64,000 bases of DNA from assembly GCF_000024365.1 (NCBI RefSeq), contig NC_013235.1:3472001-3536000 (forward strand), given 5' to 3'. The translations under genes and the position numbers were made by a program. Positions 30,323 through 39,234 of the stretch are shown here, one piece after another (positions within the stretch are counted from its first letter, which is position 1; every line of letters starts with the position of its first letter). The notes under the pieces were generated by a model. It was given only the letters and a program-made list of their open reading frames with translations, was not told the DNA's origin and did no database searches. The stretch is from Nakamurella multipartita DSM 44233 (lineage in GTDB: Bacteria; Actinomycetota; Actinomycetes; Mycobacteriales; Nakamurellaceae).

Positions 30323-31216
30323 ATGACGCTGAGGTTGGTCTACCGACTGTATGGCGGGCAGAACCGCAAGAACCGACCCGACTATTTCGACAAGGGGACC
30401 TGCCTCGCCTCGTTTCTCGTCGCCGCCCGAGCGGCCGACGCCGAGGCCGTCGTGCTGGCCGACGGTCCCCTGCCCGCGCCCTGGCGGGAACTGGCCGAGC
30501 GCGGCGCCCGGGTAATCGACATTCCTGGCGGGCCGGTCGGCCTGCGCGGCAGCTACTGGTCCGCCCTACGCCTGCCCGATCGATTGGGATGGCCCGACGA
30601 CGACGTCGTCTATTTCTGCGAGGACGACTACCTTCATCGGCCTGAAGCCTTCGTGGCCCTGCGTTCGGCCACCGAGGCGATCCCCGCCGCGGGCTACTTC
30701 GCCCTGTACGCGTCGACTCCCGACAACCCGACCGCGGACGGCTCGACGCCCTGGGGATGGCGCCCGGCGCCCGATGCGATGATGGACGGGCAACGCTGGG
30801 TCAACGTACCCAGCACGACGAGCACCCACGGGGTGCGGCTGGGCGCGCTGCGGGCCGACCTTGGCATCATCCGGCAGGGCATGATCCCTTACCCGGAGCG
30901 CTTTCTCGATCATGAGATCCTGATGGTCTGCCAGGGCGCGCTGCCCTACAGCCCGGCCGAGATCGTGCTCGGCCGAGCGGCCACGCGTTTTCGGACCGGA
31001 TACCGAGCCGTGGCGGCCAATTGCGTGCTGACCCCCTTCCGTCTGGCCTTCGAGCTGCGGGCCCTGACCCGGCGCCGGCAGCCCCATCTGCTCTACGCCG
31101 CCGATCCCAATCTCGCCTGCCATCTGGAGACCCCGATGCTCGCCCCGCAGGTGGATTGGCCCGCGGTGGCCCGGGACGGCGAGGCGGCCATGCAGGCGGC
31201 ATTGGCCGACGCCTAG
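30323..31216 (+). CDS. Putative glycosyltransferase of the exopolysaccharide locus
   Basis: A 297-residue soluble protein beginning MTLRLVYRLYGGQNRKNRPDY. It contains DDDVVYFCEDDYLHRPEAF (about 92-110), whose acidic cluster looks like the DxD metal/nucleotide site of a GT-A fold, and an HEILMVCQ-type segment near 195. It is not clearly a known GT family to me. The ATG follows a GGGGAAGGA ribosome site. It is the first gene at this edge of the polysaccharide cluster and is convergent with the acyltransferase, which supports but does not prove the role. Confidence 0.6.
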   Translation: MTLRLVYRLYGGQNRKNRPDYFDKGTCLASFLVAARAADAEAVVLADGPLPAPWRELAERGARVIDIPGGPVGLRGSYWSALRLPDRLGWPDDDVVYFCEDDYLHRPEAFVALRSATEAIPAAGYFALYASTPDNPTADGSTPWGWRPAPDAMMDGQRWVNVPSTTSTHGVRLGALRADLGIIRQGMIPYPERFLDHEILMVCQGALPYSPAEIVLGRAATRFRTGYRAVAANCVLTPFRLAFELRALTRRRQPHLLYAADPNLACHLETPMLAPQVDWPAVARDGEAAMQAALADA

Positions 31217-31238
31217 CCGACCGGACCGGCCGGATCGG
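31217..31238. terminator. Possible bidirectional hairpin between convergent genes
   Basis: CCGACCGG and CCGGATCGG can pair with one bulged A around a five-base loop (31217-31238), filling the whole gap between the convergent stops. There is no T-tract, so an intrinsic terminator is only weakly supported. Confidence 0.3.
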
Positions 31239-32375
31239 TTACGACAGCCGGGCGGCCGCCGGCCGGCCGGAACGCGGCGCGCGGTGCCGGCCGGGTGCGG
31301 ATCGCCGTGACCGGCGCAGAAATCGCTGCTCGACGCAGCGGTACGACAGTTCGGCGGCGGCCAGCGTGGCCACCACGTTGACCGGAATCCACCAGAAGGA
31401 ATCACGGAACCAGGGCGTCAACGCCCAGGCCAGGAAGTTCTGCCACAGATAGATCGAGTACGAGCGCTTGCCGATCGCGACCATCGGTCGGCAGCCGAAC
31501 ACGCGGGTGCCGAGGTCCTGGCCCGTCCCGACCGTCTCTCGCGCAGCCAGGCCGAACACCAGCACGCCGGACGCCCCCACGGCCAGAGCCATCCCGCCGG
31601 TGTAGGTGAACAAGGCGTCGACCCCGGTGGTCAGGGCCAGCGCGAGCAGAACGACCAGCGCGGCCGGCAGCGGCCACCACCAGCCGGCCAGCCGGGCCAG
31701 CGCCCGCTCCCCCCGCCGCCAGGTGTACAGCTGCCCCAGGAACGACCCGAGCAGGATCCCGTGCGCGTGCAAAGGACTTGCCAGATAGCTGATCTCGGTC
31801 GAGTGCCAGAGCACGAAGGAGGCCCCCTGGGCCAGCATCGAGACCAGGGCCGCGACCGCGGTGATCCGCAGGATGGCGGTCCGGCTCAGCCACCGCATTC
31901 CGGCGATGAGCAGCAGCGGCCACAGCAGGTAGAACTGCTCCTCCACCGACAACGACCAGATGTGGTCGACCTGCCACGGCGGGTGATGGCCGAAAACCGG
32001 CGCCCAGTTGGCCGTGTACGTCAAGATCCCCGCGTCGACCACCCCGGTGACCACGATGTCGCGCCGCGATGCCGAGATGACCAGCGAGACAACGGAAAAG
32101 ACGAGCATCAGGACCAGCACCGCCGGCAGCAGGCGCCGGGCGCGACGGATGTAGAAGCGAAGGATGTCGATACGGCCGCTGCGATCGAACTCGCCCAGCA
32201 GCAGGCTGGTGATGAGGAACCCGCTGAGAACGAAGAAGACATCAACACCCAGAAAGCCGCCCGGAACATACTCGGGCACCAGATGCACCAGCGAGGTCAG
32301 GACGACCGCGAGGGTGCGCAGCCCGTCGAGCGAGGCCAGGCGCGGCAGTTCTCTGAATTCCTGATTCTCGGACAC
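31239..32375 (-). CDS. Acyltransferase 3 family membrane protein (OafA/YrhL type)
   Basis: A 378-residue integral membrane acyltransferase with about ten helices, likely O-acetylating a polysaccharide. RLASLDGLRTLAVVL at the N-terminus, GVDVFFVLSGFLITSLL near 60 and HIWSLSVEEQFYLLWP near 135 are family hallmarks; FYIRRARRLLPAV is also conserved. I choose the GTG at 32375 (VSENQEFREL) with an AGGGGG site over a TTG at 32423, because a TATACT -10 lies across that TTG. No SGNH domain is attached. It probably modifies the exopolysaccharide made by this locus. Confidence 0.88.
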   Translation of the reverse strand: MSENQEFRELPRLASLDGLRTLAVVLTSLVHLVPEYVPGGFLGVDVFFVLSGFLITSLLLGEFDRSGRIDILRFYIRRARRLLPAVLVLMLVFSVVSLVISASRRDIVVTGVVDAGILTYTANWAPVFGHHPPWQVDHIWSLSVEEQFYLLWPLLLIAGMRWLSRTAILRITAVAALVSMLAQGASFVLWHSTEISYLASPLHAHGILLGSFLGQLYTWRRGERALARLAGWWWPLPAALVVLLALALTTGVDALFTYTGGMALAVGASGVLVFGLAARETVGTGQDLGTRVFGCRPMVAIGKRSYSIYLWQNFLAWALTPWFRDSFWWIPVNVVATLAAAELSYRCVEQRFLRRSRRSAPGRHRAPRSGRPAAARLS

Positions 32376-32422
32376 CAAGCCCCCTGCGCGATACTTCTCC
32401 TCACCCTTTTTCGGGCGGCCCA

Positions 32423-32428
32423 AGTATA
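32423..32428 (-). promoter_or_regulatory. -10 element of the acyltransferase gene
   Basis: TATACT on the minus strand is an excellent -10, about 48 bases before the GTG. A GCGCC-N6-GGCGC inverted repeat (from about 32430) lies just upstream and could be an operator. No clear -35 was found. Confidence 0.45.
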
Positions 32429-32532
32429 GCGCCCAGAATGGCGCAAGAGCATCGAGATGGCCGGTCGAATCGACCCGAATGCCACGGCCGGGACAGGTAG
32501 CCTGGGATCATGCGATCGAGGAGCGAGGGCGG

Positions 32533-33537
32533 ATGACCTCGACCACCGGCGAGGGGCGAGCGATCAGCAGGCGGCATGCGATCTCCGTGCTGGGGATGCT
32601 CGCCGGCGGGTTGGCGACCGGAACCGTGGCCGCCTGTTCCGGACCTGGCACCAGCGACGGAATCGCGACACCCGCAACAGAACAAGCTGTTTCACCGCCG
32701 TCCAGCACCGCACCGCGCCCGCCCCGGCCCGACCGGATCGTGTCGATGTGGATGTTCGACTGGCAGCCACCGACGATCGACGAACTCCCCGCCGACGTGC
32801 TGGACACGCTGAGCATGCTGGTCGTGGCGATGGCGCAGTCCGCTCGTTCGGGCAGCGGACTCCTGCATTTTCGCCCCAATCGGACCACGGCCGAGGAAAT
32901 GGCTTCGCATATCGACACAGTCGTGCGCAGTGGCCGACCCGTCCTCATTGGAATCGGTGGTCAGAATGACGGCGGGATCACCGTGACAAACGACACGCAG
33001 GTCGAGGAGTTTTGTGACTCGGTGAGCCAGCTCGTCACCAATTACGGATTCACCGGAATCGACCTGGACCTGGAGCCCTCGGGCAGCACCTGGACCCAGG
33101 AAGCTCTGGTCGCCGCGGTCCGCCGGCTGAAGTCCGAATTCGGGCCCGACTTTCTCGTCGGGATCACCGCGGCGCTCTACGGCGAGCACACCGCACGATG
33201 GCTCACGCTCGCCGATGCGCTCGCCGACTCCTACGACTTCTTCGCCCACATGCTCTACGACTACGTCGAAGCGACCGATGGCCGCCTCGAACAGGATGCC
33301 CTGCGCAAGGTCGGCATTGCGGTGGCCGGCGGGATCCCCGCGGCCAAGCAGGTGCTCGGCTTCATGTGCAACACCTCCACCTACAGCAGTCCGGTGACGC
33401 TCACCGGATCGACCTGGTCCACCACCGTGGCCCGGTACCCCGACCTGCTCGGCGCCTTCATCTGGGAGTCCTCCATCGAGGCACGGGTGGACTACGAATG
33501 GACCCGCTCGGTGGGGGCGGCCATCGCTGATCGGTGA
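32533..33537 (+). CDS. GH18 (chitinase-like) glycosidase lipoprotein
   Basis: A 334-residue exported protein. The signal combines a twin-arginine (ISRRHAISVLGM) and a lipobox (VAAC, Cys about 35), so it is probably Tat-exported and lipid-anchored. The catalytic strand TNYGFTGIDLDLEPSGS contains the GH18 DxDxE pattern (IDLDLE, about residue 180), and the barrel ends with AFIWESSIEA. The ATG at 32533 follows GGAGCGAGGGCGG. Its position in an exopolysaccharide locus suggests trimming or release of the polymer; chitin need not be the substrate. The 3' end overlaps a convergent glycosyltransferase by 46 bases. Confidence 0.8.
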   Translation: MTSTTGEGRAISRRHAISVLGMLAGGLATGTVAACSGPGTSDGIATPATEQAVSPPSSTAPRPPRPDRIVSMWMFDWQPPTIDELPADVLDTLSMLVVAMAQSARSGSGLLHFRPNRTTAEEMASHIDTVVRSGRPVLIGIGGQNDGGITVTNDTQVEEFCDSVSQLVTNYGFTGIDLDLEPSGSTWTQEALVAAVRRLKSEFGPDFLVGITAALYGEHTARWLTLADALADSYDFFAHMLYDYVEATDGRLEQDALRKVGIAVAGGIPAAKQVLGFMCNTSTYSSPVTLTGSTWSTTVARYPDLLGAFIWESSIEARVDYEWTRSVGAAIADR

Positions 33538-34568
33538 GGATCGACCGTCCGCGGATCGCGCGCCGTGGAGGCGGCCGGCGGCCGGCCCAGCACCAGGCCT
33601 TCGAGAAACCCGAATCCCCAGGTCACGTGCATGGTGGCGAACGCCGCGACCAGCCGGGTGATCGCCGGCCCGCCGCCCGCCGGATTCGACTTCGCGGTGC
33701 GCACCGCCGCATAGGTGAGCCCACCGACATACGGTGCGGCGACCGCCAATCCGACGCGCGGCCGGCCGACCGCGGACGCCGCCGTAGCCACCCCGAGGGC
33801 CCCGACCAGCAGCGGAGCGGCCAGGTGCCGCGCGCGAACCGCCGATCGGCCGTTCTTGCGAATCATGCCGGCCTTGCCCCGCCCGTACCGTCGGTACTGC
33901 CGGGCGAACGCGGGCAGGTCCTCGCGGACCCGCCACAGAATCTGCATGTTCGGGTGGAACCGGATGCGGTGACCCCGTTGCAGAATGCGATGGTCGAAGT
34001 CGACATCCTCGTTCACCAGCAGGTTCTCGTCCCACCCGCCGACCGACCGGGCCACCTCGGTGCGGTAGACCCCGATCGAGGCATGATCGGTGTCCTGCGG
34101 GGTCGTCGCATAGTGGTTGATCGAGTTGCCGACGCCGAACGGACTGCCCAGCGCACCGGCGATGGCCTGGCCGGTCGCCGAGGTCGCCTGCGCGATGCGG
34201 ATCCCGCCGACGGCGGCCACCTCCGGATCGACGAGTTCGTCCAGGGCCGTGCGGAAGTAGCCCGGGCCGATGGTCATGTGCCCGTCCACCCGGGCCACGA
34301 ACTGCCCTCGCGCATCGGCCAGTCCGACGTTCAGCGCGGCCGGGATGATGCGCCGCGGGTTGTCCAGGACCCGAATCCGGGGATCGGCCAGACTCTGGAC
34401 GATCCCGCGCGTGCGGTCGGTCGACCGCCCGTCGACGACCAGAATCTCCATGGGGACCGTCTGCGCCAGAACGGATCGAAGGGCTCCCTCGATGTGAGCC
34501 GCCTCGTTGCGCACGGGCATGATCACCGAGATGACGGGCGCGGTCGGGCGATCGGAAATCTGGGTCAT
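33492..34568 (-). CDS. Family 2 glycosyltransferase with C-terminal membrane segments
   Basis: A 358-residue GT-A transferase. VISVIMPVRNEAAHIEGAL opens the fold, VVDGRSTDRT is the nucleotide loop, RVDGHM (about 92) serves as the DxD-like site, and NEDVDFDHRILQRG (about 185) holds the likely catalytic base. The C-terminal third has two or three hydrophobic stretches. It is succinoglycan-type ExoA-like. The ATG overlaps the polymerase stop (ATGA), and the end overlaps the GH18 gene in convergent orientation. Confidence 0.88.
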   Translation of the reverse strand: MTQISDRPTAPVISVIMPVRNEAAHIEGALRSVLAQTVPMEILVVDGRSTDRTRGIVQSLADPRIRVLDNPRRIIPAALNVGLADARGQFVARVDGHMTIGPGYFRTALDELVDPEVAAVGGIRIAQATSATGQAIAGALGSPFGVGNSINHYATTPQDTDHASIGVYRTEVARSVGGWDENLLVNEDVDFDHRILQRGHRIRFHPNMQILWRVREDLPAFARQYRRYGRGKAGMIRKNGRSAVRARHLAAPLLVGALGVATAASAVGRPRVGLAVAAPYVGGLTYAAVRTAKSNPAGGGPAITRLVAAFATMHVTWGFGFLEGLVLGRPPAASTARDPRTVDPHRSAMAAPTERVHS

Positions 34569-35827
34569 CGGCTTTCTACCAATCGTGGGGTTTCGTCGGC
34601 GGCACGCCCGGCCAGATCAAGGGTTTCCAGGGGCGGGCCCCACCGGGGCGAGAACAGGGTGACCAGAACGAGCAGGGGAAGGGTGATGGTCAAGGTCGTC
34701 GATCCCGGCTGCAGGACCCACAAGGAGACCAGCAGCGTCACGGAGAAGGTGCGGCTCGGTCCCCCCCAATAACACACGAGCAGGAAGACGGCCAGGACGA
34801 ATCCGGCGATCAGCCCGTACTCGAAGAAGATCTTCAGCGGGGTCGGCACCAGCAGTCCCAGGACGTTGGTCGCCTCGACCGCTCGCTGGGAGGAGCCCGG
34901 CCCGTAGCCGATGAGCATCCCCAGCGGGTCGGTCGTCCATTGCGGGATCAGCACGTCGTAGGGCTGCAGGGCGCGCAACGAGGTCGACGTGTTCTCCCCC
35001 TGGAACTCGGTCGACCGCTCGAGCAGCATCGCTCCGAACGGCGTGAGCAGGCTGGTCCCGACCGCGGCCACCGCGATGACCGCGTAGCGCACCAGCAGCA
35101 CCCGGGAACGGTGCACCACCATCACCAACAGTCCGACCAGCACAATCACGATCCCGGATCCGGAGACGGTCGCGATGAGCCCGAGGATCAGGACCAGGAT
35201 CATCCACATCCGCGCCCGCACGAAGACCGCCGCCAGCAGACCGACGCCCAACTGGGCGGAGACGAACGAGGGCTCCAGGCCGATCCAGGCGTTGGCCTTG
35301 AAGATCGGCGATCCCCAGGTGATCGGGTAGCTGATCACGAAGCCCTCGAGCTGCAGGTTCGCCGGAACGAAGGAGGCCACGTAGTCCCGGTAGCCGACGC
35401 CCAGCAATTGCAGGCCGACCATGATCACCGCCAGCAGGGCCAGGCCCGAGCAGATCCAGCTCACGTACCGCAGCAGGCACAGGTAGGTGGCGGTGCTGCG
35501 GTCGACCGCACGCATGGTGAACGGAAGCCAGACCACCACGATCAGCATCCACGCGGTCAGGCTGATGACCGCCCGGTCGACCAGTTGCTGTTGCACCAGC
35601 ATGCCCAGCGCGCTGATCCCGGCGAACCCGAGCCACCAGCACAGCCGGGTGCGGTCGATCTCCAGGATCCCGGCCAACCTGGCCAGGACCATCCAGCCGA
35701 TCACCGCCGGCACCAGCATCGAGACATTGGTCAGGCCGGGCACGGACAAGCGTTGCAGGACAACCAGAAGCCCGAACAGGACAGCGATCCAGGCAGCGAC
35801 CCGGCGCTGCGAGGATGTCGCGTTCAC
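34565..35827 (-). CDS. O-antigen/exopolysaccharide polymerase (Wzy-like)
   Basis: A 420-residue protein with some ten to twelve transmembrane segments and a long periplasmic-type loop near residues 280-330, the usual Wzy/O-antigen ligase layout. No conserved catalytic motif is recognised, as is normal for this fast-evolving family. GTG at 35827 (VNATSSQRRVAAW) overlaps the Wzz-like stop (GTGA); the longer open frame upstream is that gene out of frame. It probably joins repeat units outside the membrane. Confidence 0.75.
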   Translation of the reverse strand: MNATSSQRRVAAWIAVLFGLLVVLQRLSVPGLTNVSMLVPAVIGWMVLARLAGILEIDRTRLCWWLGFAGISALGMLVQQQLVDRAVISLTAWMLIVVVWLPFTMRAVDRSTATYLCLLRYVSWICSGLALLAVIMVGLQLLGVGYRDYVASFVPANLQLEGFVISYPITWGSPIFKANAWIGLEPSFVSAQLGVGLLAAVFVRARMWMILVLILGLIATVSGSGIVIVLVGLLVMVVHRSRVLLVRYAVIAVAAVGTSLLTPFGAMLLERSTEFQGENTSTSLRALQPYDVLIPQWTTDPLGMLIGYGPGSSQRAVEATNVLGLLVPTPLKIFFEYGLIAGFVLAVFLLVCYWGGPSRTFSVTLLVSLWVLQPGSTTLTITLPLLVLVTLFSPRWGPPLETLDLAGRAADETPRLVESR

Positions 35828-37128
35828 CTGGCCAGAACCAGGCGAGGAGCGGCCCGATCGAACGCTTCCATGGCTGCGGCCACCGCGGCGACCGTGGTCC
35901 GGCTGCGCCGGGCGACGACCACGGCCACGAAGTCGGACTGTCCTTCGAGCAGGTGTGCCGCCTCGGAATCGGCGTCGACGACTGCGATCATCATGTCCGC
36001 ATTCATGATCCCGGGGACGTCGCGACGCGCGTCGCGGCCCAGCGTGGCCAGGGCCATGGCCCGGTCGTCGACCAGCCCGAGGTTGCGGACCAGGTGCCCG
36101 TGCGCGCCGGCGAAGGCGCTCAGGTCGTCGGCCAGCGCGAGCCCGGCCTCCCGTGCGCCGGCCGGGCACACGACGGCGATGCATTCACGACCGGACTCCA
36201 GCACCTCCCCGACCAGCCGGGCGGCTTCCCCCGTGCGGCTGATCCGGTAGCCGGGGAACAACGCCCGCAGGGACCGGACACTGGAAATGCGCATGCCCCG
36301 GACGCCGAGCAGGACGGCGGCCAGACCGCCCAGCAGCAGGCCGGCGACGAGGCCGACCACCGAACCCATCAGCGGGGTGATCCCGGCGTGCGAGGCCTGC
36401 GCGGCCGGATCGATCACCACGACCGATCCGGAGCGGGCGGTGATGGCATCCTGGCGATTGGCCAGCGACTGCCCCACCTGGGCTTCCCGGGCGTCCTCGG
36501 CCGCCGGCGAGGGCAGGCCCTCCGCGTTCAGCAGGTCGGACGAATTCGCGTGCGCCTGCTGCAGTTGGGCCTGGATCTGTGATTCGTTGAGGCTGACGAC
36601 GGCCCCGGCGACCGCGTTGGCCGCGGCGATCGCGCCGGCCTCGGTGGATGCGTGGGCCGACACCTCGACCAGGTTGCTGTCCTGCTCCCAACCGGCCGCG
36701 ATCTGGCCGGTGAGCGACCCGGCCGGCAGGCCGGCCTGCCGCTCGGCCTCGCTGACCACGTCGGCCGACAGGACCCGTCGAGCCAGCGTCTGGCCGGTCT
36801 GCTTGACCACGAGGCTGTCCAGGCTCGCAGTGCTGAACTGCAGCATCGACTGGGCCTGGTAGCCCGAGTTGCCGGTCAGCAGGAACCCTCCCAACGCGCC
36901 GAGCAGGGCGGCGATGGCCAGCAGCAACGGCCGGGCCATGATCAAGCCGAACGGCGGGAGTTCGCCGGTTCCGGTCGGCCGCTCGGACGGAAATCCCTGG
37001 GCCTGGAACGCCGCCGACTCCGCTGCGCGATGGCGACGCCGGCTCGGCGTCGGCGGCGATTCGGTCAGAACATCACGCCCGGGCTGCATCCGAACCGCTC
37101 GCCGGCTCCGCTGGTCACTGGTAGTCAT
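35824..37128 (-). CDS. Wzz/chain-length determinant protein with a degenerate BY-kinase-like tail
   Basis: A 434-residue polysaccharide co-polymerase. One helix lies near residues 66-84 (LLLAIAALLGALGGFLL) and a second near 235-260 (GITPLMGSVVGLVAGLLLGG), flanking a coiled periplasmic region rich in Gln/Ala. The C-terminal 150 residues resemble a CpsD-like kinase fold (CIAVVCPAGAREAGLALADD, then LVRNLGLVDD) but CPAGAREAG replaces the GEGKT Walker A and there is no tyrosine cluster, so phosphorylation is unlikely. I choose ATG 37128; a GTG at 37137 adds three residues. It overlaps the upstream glycosyltransferase by 14 bases. Confidence 0.78.
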   Translation of the reverse strand: MTTSDQRSRRAVRMQPGRDVLTESPPTPSRRRHRAAESAAFQAQGFPSERPTGTGELPPFGLIMARPLLLAIAALLGALGGFLLTGNSGYQAQSMLQFSTASLDSLVVKQTGQTLARRVLSADVVSEAERQAGLPAGSLTGQIAAGWEQDSNLVEVSAHASTEAGAIAAANAVAGAVVSLNESQIQAQLQQAHANSSDLLNAEGLPSPAAEDAREAQVGQSLANRQDAITARSGSVVVIDPAAQASHAGITPLMGSVVGLVAGLLLGGLAAVLLGVRGMRISSVRSLRALFPGYRISRTGEAARLVGEVLESGRECIAVVCPAGAREAGLALADDLSAFAGAHGHLVRNLGLVDDRAMALATLGRDARRDVPGIMNADMMIAVVDADSEAAHLLEGQSDFVAVVVARRSRTTVAAVAAAMEAFDRAAPRLVLAR

Positions 37129-38359
37129 GTTCCTCACTCATTCTTGGCGACCGGGCCTGTTCGAAGGCCCGGGTGATCATGGCGATGTTGCGGGTCGGAT
37201 CGGTCAGCCGTCGGATCGTCGCCCGACCGTTCGCGGCCATCGCCGCAGCGGATTCGCGGTCGGCCAGCAGCCGGATGACCGCCTGCGCGAATGCCCCCGG
37301 ATCGTCGTGGACCTCGAGGTCGACGCCCGAGCGCAGGTCGAGCCCGCGGGTGGCCAGCGACGTGCTCACCGTCGGGCGTCCGGCCTGCAGATACTCGACG
37401 AGTTTGATGTTGACCCCGGACCCGGCCACCGCGGGGTTGACCGTGACCCAGGCCCGCTCCAGGTACGGCTCGACCGAGGGGACGTCGGCCTGGATCTCGC
37501 TGCCCGGGACCGTCCCCAGCCGTTCCCGCAGCGCCGCGGACGGCCGCGCGCCGACGACCTCGAACACCGCATCGGGCACTGCGGCCCGAACCTGGGGCCA
37601 GACCCGGTCGACGAACCAGTCGAGGCCGACGAGGTTGGTCACCACGTCCAACGCGCCCAGGAAGACCACTCGCGGCCGGTCCCCGCGACCGGCCTGCCGG
37701 GGCAATGCACCGGCCCGGTCCGCCCCGCCGCGGCCGAACACGAAGGGCGGCACGTGCATCACCTGCCGGGCCCCCGCGGCCCGCCGGCGTTGCGCGTCCT
37801 CCGCGGCGATGTCGGCGAACGCGGTGACCAGGTCGGACCGGTCGTGCCGGGCCTCGTCTCGCGCGATCCGGGCACTCTCCCAGCGCATCACCAGCCGCCG
37901 GGGACCGTGCGAGCCCTCGACCAGGCTGCGGTGGTAGTCGGACTCGCGATTGTGCTGTCGGACGACCATCGGCAGCCCCAGGTCGCGCGCCAACCGGTCC
38001 CCGATCCCGTGCGACTTGTAGGACAGCACAAAGATTCCCGTGGCGTCCGGCACGAGCGACCGGAGCCGGTTCGCCAGGCCCGGTGGGGTCGGCCGCGAGG
38101 CCACGACAAACGGGTGCCGCGGATGCAGCAGCATCAACGGCGAGCGGCGCCGGTGCACCGGAAGCACACAGATGTCGCCGACCAGCTCACGGTAGGCCCG
38201 CAGGTCGAGCTCCTGCTTGGCCGGGATGACCAGGGCGCGCAGGGCATTCGCGGCCAGCGTGGCCTCGACCAGGCCCTGCTGTTCGCGCTCGCCACCGTCT
38301 CGGGCCGGAAGGAACTCCGAATCCGCGACGACGATCCATCGGTGGGCTTCGGTCGACAT
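37115..38359 (-). CDS. Family 1/4-type (GT-B) glycosyltransferase
   Basis: A 414-residue two-domain transferase. The donor-binding half carries RVVFLGALDVVTNLVGLDWF (about 240) and GSGVNIKLVEYLQAGRPTVS (about 340), where the Glu of the E-x7-E region sits. The N-terminal half includes QHNRESDYHRSL. ATG 38359 (MSTEAHRWIVVAD) shares one base with the rfbF stop; an upstream ATG at 38401 lies within rfbF. The acceptor and donor are unknown. Confidence 0.85.
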   Translation of the reverse strand: MSTEAHRWIVVADSEFLPARDGGEREQQGLVEATLAANALRALVIPAKQELDLRAYRELVGDICVLPVHRRRSPLMLLHPRHPFVVASRPTPPGLANRLRSLVPDATGIFVLSYKSHGIGDRLARDLGLPMVVRQHNRESDYHRSLVEGSHGPRRLVMRWESARIARDEARHDRSDLVTAFADIAAEDAQRRRAAGARQVMHVPPFVFGRGGADRAGALPRQAGRGDRPRVVFLGALDVVTNLVGLDWFVDRVWPQVRAAVPDAVFEVVGARPSAALRERLGTVPGSEIQADVPSVEPYLERAWVTVNPAVAGSGVNIKLVEYLQAGRPTVSTSLATRGLDLRSGVDLEVHDDPGAFAQAVIRLLADRESAAAMAANGRATIRRLTDPTRNIAMITRAFEQARSPRMSEEHDYQ

Positions 38360-39213
38360 CAGTCCTTCCAGACCTTCCACGGGGCGTCGCCGGAGTCCCA
38401 CCGGCGGTTGAGATCGGTCCAGTCGCGGAAGGTGTCCATGCCGGCCCAGAAGCCCTCGTGGCCGAAGATCCCGAGCTGACCATCGCGGGCCACCCGCTGC
38501 AGCGGCGCCTGCTCGAGCAGCAGGTCGGGAGTGTCGTCCAGGTACCGCTGGGCGAACTCGCGCTGGAACAGGAAGAACCCGCCGCTGACCCAGCCGGTGG
38601 CCAGGGTCGGCTTCTCGTTGAACTCCACCACCTGGGTGTTCGCGTCGTTGACCAGGATCTCGCCGAAGCGGCTGGTGGGGTGGACGCCGGTCACGGTGGC
38701 CAGCAGCCCCGACTCACGATGCCGGGCCAGCTGCGCGGTCAGATTGACATCGCCGATGCCGTCGCCGTAGGTCAACGCGAAGACATCGGTGTCGATGTAC
38801 TTCAGGGCCCGGCGGATCCGCCCACCGGTGCCGGTCTCCAGGCCCGTCTCGGCGAAGGTGATCTCCCAGCCTTCGTCACGGGAGTCGGTCAGAAAGCGCG
38901 GCTGGTGATCGCCGGCGAGGTCGAGGCTGAAGTCGTTGACCTGCTCGCGCAGATCCAAGAAGTAGCGCTTGATCAGTTCGCTCTTGTAGCCCAGGCACAA
39001 CACGAAGCGGCGGAAGCCATGCGCCTCATAGGTTTTCATGATGTGCCAGAGGATCGGCTTGCCACCGATGTCGACCAGCGGCTTGGGCAGTTTCTCGCTG
39101 GCTTCACGGAGCCGGGTGCCCATCCCGCCGCACAGGATGACCACCGGGATGTCCGCGACATCCGGGTTGATCTTCAGTTCTTCGTCGGCCATCGGCGAGG
39201 CGAATGTCGTCAT
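38359..39213 (-). CDS. rfbF: Glucose-1-phosphate cytidylyltransferase
   Basis: A 284-residue nucleotidyltransferase that makes CDP-glucose. VVILCGGMGTRLREASEKLP is the nucleotide loop, KPLVDIGGKPILWHIMKTY and ALTYGDGIGDVNL (metal site) follow, and FWAGMDTFRDWTDLN near the end is typical of RfbF/DdhA rather than the thymidylyl or uridylyl enzymes. It implies that the polymer contains a CDP-activated sugar, yet no CDP-glucose 4,6-dehydratase (RfbG) is in the window. It is cotranscribed with the downstream transferase (TGATG). Confidence 0.93.
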   Translation of the reverse strand: MTTFASPMADEELKINPDVADIPVVILCGGMGTRLREASEKLPKPLVDIGGKPILWHIMKTYEAHGFRRFVLCLGYKSELIKRYFLDLREQVNDFSLDLAGDHQPRFLTDSRDEGWEITFAETGLETGTGGRIRRALKYIDTDVFALTYGDGIGDVNLTAQLARHRESGLLATVTGVHPTSRFGEILVNDANTQVVEFNEKPTLATGWVSGGFFLFQREFAQRYLDDTPDLLLEQAPLQRVARDGQLGIFGHEGFWAGMDTFRDWTDLNRRWDSGDAPWKVWKD

Positions 39214-39234
39214 CGGTCGTTTCCCTTCGTCGGT

